Assembly (NCBI GenBank): GCA_946800325.1
Contig: OX326959.1
Span: 39,856,908 to 39,920,907, forward strand
DNA from: Luzula sylvatica
Lineage: Eukaryota; Streptophyta; Magnoliopsida; Poales; Juncaceae
Length of the DNA: 64,000 bases
Reading direction: 5' to 3'
The notes under the pieces were generated by a model, which worked only from the letters and a program-made list of their open reading frames with translations, had not been told where the DNA came from and ran no database searches. The position numbers were made by a program, and so were the translations under genes. This document shows, in pieces, positions 1 to 10,442 of this stretch (its first letter is position 1; every line of letters starts with the position of its first letter).

Positions 1-1180
1 TATTCAGTAAAATTTATTCAAATTTATGAATTCGAACAATTATTAATTATATATTAAGTTAACAGCTAACATGTACTAGTAATCATTTTAATTAAATAGA
101 CGAATCGAAATTATCCAAATTTTACCATAACATCTCTATTTCCTAATTAGTATATTTAATTAAAATAATAACTAGTACATGTTGGCTGTTAACTTAATAC
201 ATAATTAATAATTGTTCGAATTCATAAATTTGACTAAATTTTACTGAATATTTAATTATATATCTTAATTATCAATATAATTGAATGTAATAACTAAATA
301 ATGGAGAATTCGGCGGGTACATTTATCTTTTTTCAAACGTGTGTGTCAGGATATTAAAAAAAGAAAAAATTAAACCCCTCCAAAGTGTACACGCCGAATT
401 CTCCATTATTTAGTTATTATGTTCAATTATATTGATAATTAAGATATATAATTAAATATTCAGTAAAATTTATTCAAATTTATGAATTCGAACAATTATT
501 AATTATATATTAAGTTAACAGCTAACATGTACTGGTTATCATTTTAATTAAATAGACGAATCGAAATTATCCAAATTTTACCATAACATCTCTATTTCCT
601 AATTAGTATATTTAATTAAAAAATAACTAGTACATGTTGGCTGTTAACTTAATACATAATTAATAATTGTTCGAATTCATAAATTTGACTAAATTTTACT
701 GAATATTTAATTATATATCTTAATTATCAATATAATTGAACGTAATAACTAAATAATGGAGAATTCGGCGGGTACATCTTGGAGTGGAATAATTTTTTTT
801 ATCTTTTTTCAAACGTATTAAAAAAAGAAAAAATTAAACCCCTCCAAAGTGTACACGCCGAATTCTCCATTATTTAGTTATTACGTTCAATTATATTGAT
901 AATTAAGATATATAATTAAATATTCAGTAAAATTTATTCAAATTTATGAATTCGAACAATTATTAATTATATATTAAGTTAACAGCTAACATGTACTGGT
1001 TATCATTTTAATTAAATAGACGAATCGAAATTATCCAAATTTTACCATAACATCTCTATTTCCTAATTAGTATATTTAATTAAAATAATAACTAGTACAT
1101 GTTGGCTGTTAACTTAATACATAATTAATAATTGTTCGAATTCATAAATTTGAATAAATTTTACTGAATATTTAATTATA
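1..1180. repeat. Tandem array of two alternating palindromes, about 459-bp period
   Basis: About 2.5 copies of a unit made of two back-to-back inverted repeats. The first palindrome (1-254, 458-711, 919-1176) has arms of roughly 80 bp that begin with TATTCAGTAAAATTTATTCA and end at its reverse complement. The second (about 245-457 and 705-918) has arms containing AATAATGGAGAATTCGGCG, with a spacer that differs between copies. The arms look like two MITE families, one inserted in the other, then tandemly amplified. No coding potential is seen. The array runs off the left edge. Confidence 0.85.
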
Positions 1181-1468
1181 TATCATATTTTGAATTAAAA
1201 TTAATCTCTCGACTTTTGAATCAGAATCAATCGCTCGACCTTTGAAAAGTCGAGAGTGTTATTTTGCAAATTATCAAACTATGTTGTCTATTTTGGGTAT
1301 TACGTAACTTTTCATGTCTACTGTTCAAAATTTCCCATAATTATATTATTAAATATATTATTATATAATAATTGTATTATATTATATATAATTATTTTAT
1401 TAGAATAATATTATATTATATTACATATCATTGTAATAATATTATAATTGGGTAAAATATAATATTAT

Positions 1469-1729
1469 GGGGAGTTCTATCATACACCCTTTTACAAGGA
1501 TATTTTGGGTATTTTAGCAATTAATTATATTTGTAAAAAGGGTGTATCATAAAATTTATCTTTTATGAAAATTTGGTTTAAATGAACAACAAAAAATTCA
1601 AATTTAGTTAAACATTAATTGATAAATATATTTGACATCTTACATTAAATATTCATAAATGGATAATTACTCCAAATACCCTTGAAAATGGATATATAAT
1701 AAGGAAATTGGTGTATGATAGAAACCCCC
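1469..1729. mobile_element. MITE with 9-bp target duplication (Mutator-like)
   Basis: The 261-bp element starts GGGGAGTTCTATCATACACC and its right end reads in reverse complement GGGGGTTTCTATCATACACC, so the terminal inverted repeats match over about 20 bp. It is flanked by a perfect direct repeat TAATATTAT (1460-1468 and 1730-1738). A 9-bp duplication is typical of Mutator-like elements. It has no ORF. The class assignment rests only on duplication length. Confidence 0.8.
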
Positions 1730-1738
1730 TAATATTAT

Positions 1739-2391
1739 ATTAATAATGTACTAGTATATTTAATATTATTTGATTATTTAAGAAAGATACTTAATATTTT
1801 TTATCCAAACGTTATTTCTATATTTTCAATAATAAAATTTCAAAATTTCGTAAACAATCAAACAAAAAATTATATTTTCCAACGTTTTATAGTTTAGACA
1901 TCCAAACAAACCTACGATAACTAATTTCAGAATTTTTTTCTCCTCCACGTCGTAATCCGATTCCCTCCGCTAATTCCACTTGAAATCGCTCGCGGGAAGA
2001 ACAAATTGGTGTTAGGGTTTTGGTTACAAGAGAAATTCGCTCGCGGTAGAGTTTGACATCCACTCCAGTTCAAAATAACAAATGTCAATGTGATTTAAGA
2101 TATTAACACGTCATACAATACACGAGATCCGACGGTTGGAAGAGCGGATCTGAGTTTATCCGGTCATTTTTTTACTGGAGTACAATATTTGCCTTATCTA
2201 CTCAGCTCACCATATTTGCTTCGGTACCTCCTCTCTCTCTCTCTCTCTCTCTCTCTCAGTGAGCTAGCGAGCGCTTGGCATTCTCCTCTTCCCTCTCTCT
2301 CTGTCTCTCTGTCACACACACACAGTGAGCGAGCGCTTTTCGTGCCTCTTCTCCCCGTCTCTCTCGTGTCAGTGAAGGAAATCCGAGAGAA
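1739..2391 (+). promoter_or_regulatory. Upstream region and presumed 5' UTR of the mTERF gene
   Basis: AT-rich to about 1920, then a more balanced stretch with a (CT)n microsatellite at about 2231-2258 and a second pyrimidine-rich tract near 2290-2320, as is common in plant 5' UTRs. Open frames here are short and lie in low-complexity sequence. No clear TATA box was chosen. Confidence 0.4.
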
Positions 2392-3888
2392 ATGGTTTTG
2401 TTGGAGACGGTGGTCGGAGGGAGCTCAGGGAGAAGTATATGGGCTCACCATGCAGTGTATGGTGGTGGTTTCTGGGCTAACTCGAAATCCTACAAAAAGT
2501 CAGTACTCTTTCTTCATATTAGCTCGACTTTTAGATCATCTTTTTTGGTTCATTTTAATTCAAATTTTTTGTTCTTGTTTTCTGTTAATGCAGGAATTTT
2601 CATGGATATTCTTCTAATCGACTGTTTATTTGTCAATCGAGAGCATTTAAGGTCTCCTCATTATCAAATATTGGTATGTTCTTACTATCAGGATATACTA
2701 TTAGTATTAGACAAATAATGAACAAATTGCCGTACCAGTTTGCTCGATTTTGTGTACCGTTTTTTTTTTAATTACTGGGTATTTTGGTATGGAACTAATT
2801 TCTCTCTTCTTTTGATATTTCTTTCACGAAATAATAATGCAGAAACGAAGAAGTCTAAATTAGACAATGAATCTGACGATTTTCTTAGAATTTCTCAGAG
2901 TTCGTTATCCACCGAAGGAAACGAGGTCGAAACAACTCTTTTAGAGAAGAATTACCCGAGAAAGAACAGCCCTGGGCGGAGCATCGACTCGGCTCTGGCC
3001 GAAGCGAGAAAACTCGACTCGCAAGGAAACCACTCTTCGTTCGTGCAATTTTTGTTGGGCCTCAATATGGAAATGGTAGAAATCGAGTTGCTGATTCGTA
3101 AATTCCCATCCATTATGAAACACAAAGATAGTTTCAAATCGGGCGTGGATTTCGTAATGGGTTTGGGCCCCGATCCAGTAAACATCCCCAAAATCCTACG
3201 CAGACATCCTCATGTGTTCTCCACAGCCGGAGAAAAGAGTTTGAGAAAAACCGCTAAATATTTCAAGAAAATTGGTATGGATAACAAGCAACTCATTCAG
3301 ACTATTTGTCGGCATCCTAGTTTATTTAATTGTAGCACGGACAATATACATATCACTGTTAGTTATTTTCGTGAAATTGGTTTATCAGACGCGAGTATAG
3401 TCCGAATCATTGCGCGGTCTCCATTAATTTTGGCGATTAGTTTAGAAGAAAGCGTAATACCCAAAATTCGATATTTTGAATCTATTGGTTTAAACGTGAT
3501 GCGGCTAATTAAAAAAAATCCAGAGGTGTTTGGTATGCGTATCGATACAAAGTTTAAACGGGTAGTTGAATTCTTTCTCGAAAGAGATTTTAGTATGGAG
3601 GAGGTACAGACCGTGCTTAATCGGTACCAAACGATTTTTACCCTCAGTTTGGAGAAAAATTTGGTGCCGAAATGGGAGTATTTGGTTTATATGGATTATC
3701 CTAAAAGGCAAATTATTATGTTTCCTGGTTATTTTGGATTCAGTTTGGAGAAGAGAATCAAACCGAGGTTCGAAAGAATGGTTGCACTTGGGAAGAGGAT
3801 GCGTTTACATGATTTGTTGATTAGTGGAGATAGCGAGTTTGAGATAAAACTCGAGAGACAGAAGCCTTCGGTTTTGAACGACGAATAA
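2392..3888 (+). CDS. mTERF-family protein (organellar nucleic-acid binding)
   Basis: Three exons are read as 2392-2498, 2594-2673 and 2843-3888, giving 410 residues; each junction has GT/AG and keeps frame. The first two exons encode a basic, Ser-rich N-terminus with few acidic residues, consistent with an organelle transit peptide. From about residue 110 a series of helical mTERF repeats is visible through the recurring pattern of a basic residue followed by P and a hydrophobic pair (KFPSI, RHPHVF, RHPSLF, RSPLIL, KNPEVF, MFPGYF). Family members bind organellar DNA or RNA and act in transcription termination, splicing or ribosome function. Which subgroup this is, and whether it goes to mitochondria or plastids, cannot be fixed from sequence alone. 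A poly(A) signal AATAAA lies at 3997-4002. Confidence 0.88.
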
Positions 3889-4373
3889 ATTTGCTAGCCT
3901 TGTTAGTTTAAATATTTCTGAATTTAGATCCTATGATGTTATATTATTCTTAGTTGATTGTCCGGGAAATTTTTGATTTTGTGTTGCCTATTTTACAATA
4001 AAGTTTATAGTTTAGTTTGCTTTTGTTTCTTCATATTTTTTTCTTGCATATTTTTGTTTAGGGTTTAGGGTTCAGAGTTCAAATTTGAATGTTTTTTTAA
4101 GTTTTGAGTTTCCTAGCTCAAGTGTTAAAACAAATAATGCATTACATTTTTATTCATCCCTACTCATTCGTCCCGCATACAATACAGAAAGTACATAACA
4201 TGAAAAAGTAATTAGAAACATGAAAACTAAGCTAAAAAAATAGATTATAAATATCTAGGTATTTGCAAAATCAACAAATATGATCATAGTTTTTACATGC
4301 AAAAATCGCAATCATTGTTCATGTTCTCACTCCATAATCCTCGACGGTTTTATTTGTTTCCGAAACTTAGTAC

Positions 4374-5462
4374 CCGTTCGGCAACACATGGAATAAATAT
4401 ATGTTACGCGGATACTTCAAAAATACAGAAGTATCCTGAGGATACGGGTATCCGATACGGATACGGGTACGATACGGCTCGGATACGTATCGGATACGCC
4501 ACGTGGCGTATCCGATTATTTTAATATTTATTTTTTTCGGATACGGCGGGGATACGGCAGGATACGACTAGGATACGTTCATGATACGACTGGGATACTT
4601 CGGCCCATTATATATTTTGGCTCATAATATTTTTAAATAAATTATATAGGATACTTCTAGGATACTTCTATGATACTTATAAATTAGTTATATGATACTT
4701 CTAGAATAAATTTAAAATACTTTTATGATACTTGTATTGTTATGTTGATTTTATTTATTGTCATAATATTTAAATTCAAAATATTATTTAATTAATTAAT
4801 TATTTATTTATTTATTATATACAATATAAATATATTAAAATAATAATTATATAGCCGTATCCGTATCCGTGATTTTTTGAAAATTGCCGTATCGCCGTAT
4901 CTGTATCGTATCGGATACGATACCCGTATCCGTATCCGTGCAACATAGGGAATAATGGAAGAGTGGAAGAAAACTTATTATATTTTATTCCAAGGGTGTT
5001 CGGTAGATTAAATTGTGAAAGAGTGGAAGTAAAAATTAAATTAATATTTTTTATTGGAAAGGATGAGAGAGAAGAAGAGAAAAATTCTTCTATTCCATCT
5101 TCTTCCACTATTCCACATCTCTCATGGAATAGAGTTAAACCAGTTTATTCCATTTTCTTCCAACCTTGTCGGCGGGCTTGTTCGGCAACATGCAATTAGA
5201 GTGGAATAGTGGAAGAAATCATTTTATTTCGTCGAACAAGGTTGGAATAAAATGGTTTAACTCTATTCCATGAGGGAGGTGGAAGAGTGGAAGAAGATGG
5301 AATAGAATTTTTTTTCTCTTTTTCTCTCTCATCCTTCCCAATAAAAAATATTAATTTAATTTTTACTTCCACTCTTCCACAATTAAATCTACCGAATATC
5401 CTTGGAATAAAATAGAATTAGCTTTCTTTCACTCTTCCATTATTCCATGTGTTGCCGAACGG
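4374..5462. mobile_element. Foldback-type transposon with long inverted arms
   Basis: The ends are CCGTTCGGCAACACATGGAA on the left and its reverse complement on the right. The arms continue inward for over 200 bp (about 4946-5165 against 5205-5440) and meet near 5190, where another GTTCGGCAACA copy sits. The left arm is interrupted right after the terminal repeat by the hAT-like element described separately. TAC flanks both ends and may be a 3-bp target duplication. No transposase is encoded. Confidence 0.8.
4400..4948. mobile_element. Non-autonomous hAT-like element nested in the foldback element
   Basis: Terminal repeats are TATGTTACGCGGATAC on the left and, in reverse complement of the right end, TATGTTGCACGGATAC. 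Many GGATACG / CGTATCC subterminal motifs crowd both ends, as hAT transposases require. Removing this segment restores the left arm of the foldback element, where the right arm shows the uninterrupted sequence. Flanking GGAATAAAT and GGAATAAT suggest an 8-bp duplication with a one-base change. No ORF of transposase type is present. Confidence 0.75.
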
Positions 5463-5689
5463 ATACTTAATGAAAAATGTTCCGGTAACCTCAAAAGCTC
5501 CGATCGAAGATACTCCAACTTGAGAAAATAACTCCATTTTGACTTTGAATTTTCCTTCAAGCTAAGAGTATGCAAAATTCCTTTTTAAGATATTTGAAAT
5601 TTGGTGTTTCGAGAAGAGATTAATTTGATTGGTTATTTGTTACTGGAAATGATCAAAGTAGACAAAACTGACATTATGCCGCTAATCTT

Positions 5690-6000
5690 ATAATTATGTA
5701 TATATATTTTACAATACGATAACAAACCACTCGTTTTTTTTTATCAAATAGTAATACATATATTTATATCATTATATAATAATAATATCTAAGATAAAGC
5801 ACATTTAAAAAAAAATAGCAACAAATATTGTATTATTGTTGTTCAAAGTAGTTCGTGCAATATCTAATACAAAAATAATGAATCATATAATATTTATACT
5901 CACAACAAATTATTAATTATACAGTACTAATATTTTTTATGGATTTAAAATGCAATTAAAATTATAAATAATATCACATTTAGTGAAAATAATAAAATAA
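5690..6000 (+). repeat. Dispersed repeat, copy 1 (second copy at 26140-26432)
   Basis: About 300 bp that match 26140-26432 in the same orientation, including shared AAATAATATCACATTTAGTG near the right end and CATATAATATTT in the middle. Divergence is moderate with small indels. No terminal repeats were identified, so the class is unknown. Confidence 0.6.
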
Positions 6001-6778
6001 TATCGAAATTTAATTAAGGAACACTATAAATATAAAATATAAAATATTTAATATAATATGATTGTTTTAAATTTACATTTGATTATAGTATTTGATTTGT
6101 ATTTGGCCTTGACGATTTCTAGTCGGCCTTTAATAAATTTATTCAAATAAATCACACAAATATAACATACTTAGCATTATATAAAATTCTTACCGTTATA
6201 CTTTTTGAAAAATAAATAAAATACTTAAAATTCAATTAGGTAAATATGCATTTTTTTGCATTATATTTTCTTACGTAATATCTTTGCAAATTCAAATTAA
6301 AGAAAAATGGTATGTATAAATTATACCAATATGGATGTCAAAATAAAAAAACGGATATATTCGACGGATTTTAAAAATTGAAGTTCTAAAAACAATATTA
6401 ATATATTATGAATGTTTTATAATATTATATAAATTTTTCTTGTTCCATTTGTATTCACATTTGATCACGTAACTCAATGTTAAATGATAAATAAATGAAT
6501 AGACTTAGTCTAGCGAGTGAACCTAATGAATTAACCTTAAAAATGTTTAAAGTTTATTATAAAATAATTGTGACATAGATGTCTACAAAGAAAGTATGAT
6601 GATAAGAAATTAACGTTAAATTAATGGTCTAAATTGTAACATGTTTACATGTATCATCATGTAATGAATGAAATGCTAGCATTGACGGATATTGATAGAG
6701 ATTCATGGGGAGTAAAAAGTAGAATTTACATTGTTATACTGATAAAATATATTTAATCACTAGTTATATATAATGGCC

Positions 6779-6827
<49 letters not shown>

Positions 6828-6828
6828 A
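6779..6828. repeat. (GA)n microsatellite followed by a G run
   Basis: About 18 GA dinucleotides run directly into roughly 12 guanines. The G run at the end of the GA tract is prone to replication slippage. Confidence 0.95.
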
Positions 6829-7644
6829 TAGACATATATGCGGGAAAAGTCCCGATCTCATGTAGATTCTTGTGTGATTTTCAATGTATATTGTTATGGT
6901 TCACGATATGTGTATATATTGTGTCCTTATTAATCACACCTAGATGAAATATTAATATTTTGTGTATTGTTTTGAATATCATCAAACGAGTCAACAATTT
7001 GGCCTTCCAAAAAATTCGTACAGAATCTGTCTTTCATTTAGTCCCCCAAAAAAATTCTGACAAGATCCGGTCAGTGAGTCCGAGAGTATGCTTGTATTTA
7101 TCAACAAAATCTTCTACTCAAAAACTCTAAAAACCCCTCCCGCAATAAAAATAATCGTTCAAACTCCATCACTTATCGAACCGCCAAATCTCAAATATCT
7201 TAAATCGACGGAGGGGGAACATGATATATATATATTTTTTTAGAAAATTTGGAAGAGGGTTGGATGCCCCCTTCCAAACAATATATGAAAAAGAGAAAAC
7301 TAATTACGAGTTCTTTTCTGCTCCCTATTACAAGCATTTTAGAACTACCTATCTATAAACTATAATATATCTCTAATTTGATTTTACTATACTATATCTA
7401 TACGAGCCAAAACATCTCCAAAATAAAATGCATAAGAGCATTAAGCAAAAAAATGGTAAGTAAATGGGCCTCCCTACATCTCAGCCCAAAACCCCCTCTA
7501 TTCTACACTACCTCAACCTAAGCCGAACTGTGGTCTTATTTGGAACATGATCTTAAACTGGAGATGATATTGATCTCTTCTCTCTCCTTTCTCTCTCGGT
7601 AAGGGGGAGAAGAAACGAGAATACAGAGGCTATTTAACCGAGCA

Positions 7645-10264
7645 ATGGCTATGGCCATGGCGTCGCTCAAGCGAATTTCCCTCCTTCCCAGAACCCTAAC
7701 GCCAATCCTTTTTCGCCAATCAACCGCTGTGAAGAGAAACAAGAGCCACCGTTTCTTCTATCCAGTTCGAGCTATGAGTTCTTCTATAATTGCTGCTTCT
7801 CCGACTACTAGTGATGTTGTGAGCAAGGAGCTGTATTTGTACAATACTATGAGTAGGAAAAAGGAGTTGTTTGTGCCAAAGGATCCGGATAGATTGGGGA
7901 TGTATGTGTGTGGCGTCACGCCGTATGATCTCAGCCACATTGGCCATGCACGGGCGTATGTTACCTTCGATGTTCTTTACAGGTATTTGGTTGTTCGAAC
8001 ATAAATCATTCTTTTTTTGGTAGTATTCAGTATGAATATTTACAATTTTTATGCCATTTTAATTTCAGATATTTGCAGTATTTGGGATACAATGTTTGTT
8101 ATGTTAGGAACTTCACTGACATTGATGATAAGGTAATCCCAATTACTAGTTATAATCATGTGCAAATTGAAATAAATCGAGGATGAATTGCCTGAAATTG
8201 AGGATGAATTTAGTGTTAATTTGAGCCTAGTATATCCAAATTAGATATCAAAATTAAGTGTTAATTGCAAAGAGTTATTAGCGGATCCAAAATAGATATT
8301 AAAATGGAATGTTAATATGTAGATAATTGCGAGAGCGAATAAACTAAACGAAGATCCAATAGCTCTGAGTGCACGTTACTCTGACGAGTTTCATTTCGAC
8401 ATGGCTTCTCTGCAATGCCTTCCTCCTTCCCACGAACCTCGTGTTTCAACTCATATCAATCAAATTATCGACATGATAACAAAGGCAAACCTTTTTCTCT
8501 CCTTTATTTTAATATTTTATGAATTTTATGAAATTATATATATGATAAACTAAACCAATTTTATTATTTTCTGAAAACAGATAATTGAGAATAATTTTGC
8601 ATATGCAGTACAAGGAGATGTATATTATTCGGTGGATAAATTCACAAATTATGGGAAATTATCTGGAAGGAGTCTAGAAGATAATCGAGCTGGCGAAAGA
8701 GTCGCTGTGGATCAACGAAAGAAAAATCCTTTCGATTTTGCCCTTTGGAAAGTATGAATTTGTTTTTTTTATGACGATGGGTATTTTTGTTATTTCTCAT
8801 GTTTTTCTGGGTTATATTTGAAACCCTAATTTTTGAAAATTGCAGGCGGCGAAAGAGGGGGAGCCAAGTTGGGAGAGTCCATGGGGACCAGGGAGGCCAG
8901 GCTGGCACATAGAATGCAGCGCGATGAGCTACGAATATCTCGGCCACACGATCGATATACACGGAGGCGGCCAAGATTTGATTTTCCCGCATCACGAGAA
9001 CGAGATCGCTCAGAGCTGCGCTGCGTGTAGCGATTGTTTGGTGCGATTTTGGGTGCATAATGGGTTTGTCAATATCGAGAAGGAGAAAATGTCCAAATCC
9101 TTGAATAACTTCAAAACCATTCGCGAAGTAAATATTCAAATATCATCTATGCCCTTCGAAAATGAGAAATATCACGGATACCCCTACAAAACATATGAAA
9201 TATCGTTAGTAGCCCTACAAAATATAAAAAATATTTATACCTTCTTATTTTTACTTTTATAGGGGTATACTGTATACGTGTTATGGAAAAGTTTTGATTT
9301 GCCTTGTATAACCCTAAGAAATTGTTTTATTCATGTTTAACATTGTCTTAATTTTGTCAGGTATTAGAGGCGTACCATCCACTTGCATTGAGATTTTTCT
9401 TGCTCGGTACGCACTACAGGACGACTATTAATTACACGAGAGAACTTCTCGATAATGCTTCTGATCGCTTATTCTACATTTATCAGGTATGAATTAATAA
9501 TAAGTTAGTAAACCTGATATAAATTTAATATTTATTTAATTATTTATTCACTTTTTTTGTTAGACTTTAAGGGACTGTGAGGAGATTCTTTCGGCACAAG
9601 AACGAAAAATCAGTGAAGATTCTTTGCCTAAGAATACTCTAGAATGCACAGAGAAATTGTACCGTGAATTTAGAAATTGTATGTCTGACGATTTACACAC
9701 GGCCATGGTTTTATCGGCTCTTTCAGATCCTCTCAAGCTCGTAAACGATCTTCTTCATACTCGTAAGGTACAGATGATTTATTTGAGTGATTTTCACTTT
9801 TTATATTTGCATTAAATTGATATTTATTTGGTTTAATTTAAATAGGGAAAGAAGCAAGAGAGAAGAATCGAGTCGGTATTTTCTTTGGAAAAGCGAGTGA
9901 GAGATGTGCTTAGTGTTTTAGGTTTGATGCCTTCGAGTTATGCTGAGGTCAGCATTACACAGTATATTTTAATTTTCACCTTTATATAATTTTTATGCAA
10001 ATTATTAATTTATTATTTTTTGTAATTTGTAAGGTTTTACAACAATTAAGAGAAAAGGCGCTAATAAGAGCCGGTTTAACAGAAGCCCACATCGTCGAGA
10101 AGATCGAAGAGAGAAATTTGGCGCGAAAAAATAAAAATTATGAAAAGTCTGACGAGATTCGAAGAGAACTAGGAATTGTTGGTATTGCACTAATGGACGA
10201 TCCGGATGGTACCACTTGGCGACCTGCCGTGCCTCTTGATTCACAAGAAGCACGTACTCTCTGA
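7645..10264 (+). CDS. SYCO: Cysteinyl-tRNA synthetase, organellar type
   Basis: Class I enzyme that charges tRNA-Cys. Nine exons: 7645-7982, 8069-8132, 8323-8484, 8581-8751, 8846-9127, 9361-9486, 9564-9767, 9846-9947, 10034-10264, giving 559 residues. The first 50-60 residues are Ser/Arg-rich and acid-poor, fitting a plastid/mitochondrial transit peptide; a second ATG at residue 44 (MSSSI) could start a shorter form. HIGH is at 98-101 and KMSKS at 326-330. Zinc ligands are visible as C89, C269, H294 and E298; the 269/294/298 spacing equals the C209/H234/E238 spacing of the E. coli enzyme. The C-terminal anticodon-binding part ends in a [14 protein letters not shown] segment. Intron 3 starts with GC, not GT. 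The 3' end is copied three times downstream. Confidence 0.95.
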
Positions 10265-10442
10265 AAATTATGATGCATCTAGATTCACGTTTAGAAGTAG
10301 GGTTGATTTGTTGTGAGATTCAATTTTGATAAAAAGGCGCGATTCGAAAAAGTTTAATTGTTATTTTTTTTTGTTTTCTGCAAGTATTTCATAATTATCA
10401 AAGTAATTTAGTCAAATATGCTTTTTTGTTTTTGTAGTTACA

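Larger units (their letters stand above)
5463..7560. other. AT-rich intergenic region, no gene seen
   Basis: No frame with protein-family character was found on either strand. It holds a dispersed repeat (5690-6000) and a GA/G microsatellite (6779-6828), annotated separately. The stretch just before 7645 is pyrimidine-rich and is the likely 5' UTR of the CysRS gene. Confidence 0.5.

Noticed and set aside
1..1180. CRISPR-like regular repeats
   Set aside because: The period is long, units are palindromes of MITE type, and the genome is plant.
2189..2617. 142-codon ORF overlapping the mTERF first exon
   Set aside because: Starts at a TTG in a CT microsatellite, low complexity, and conflicts with the well-supported mTERF exon 1 frame.
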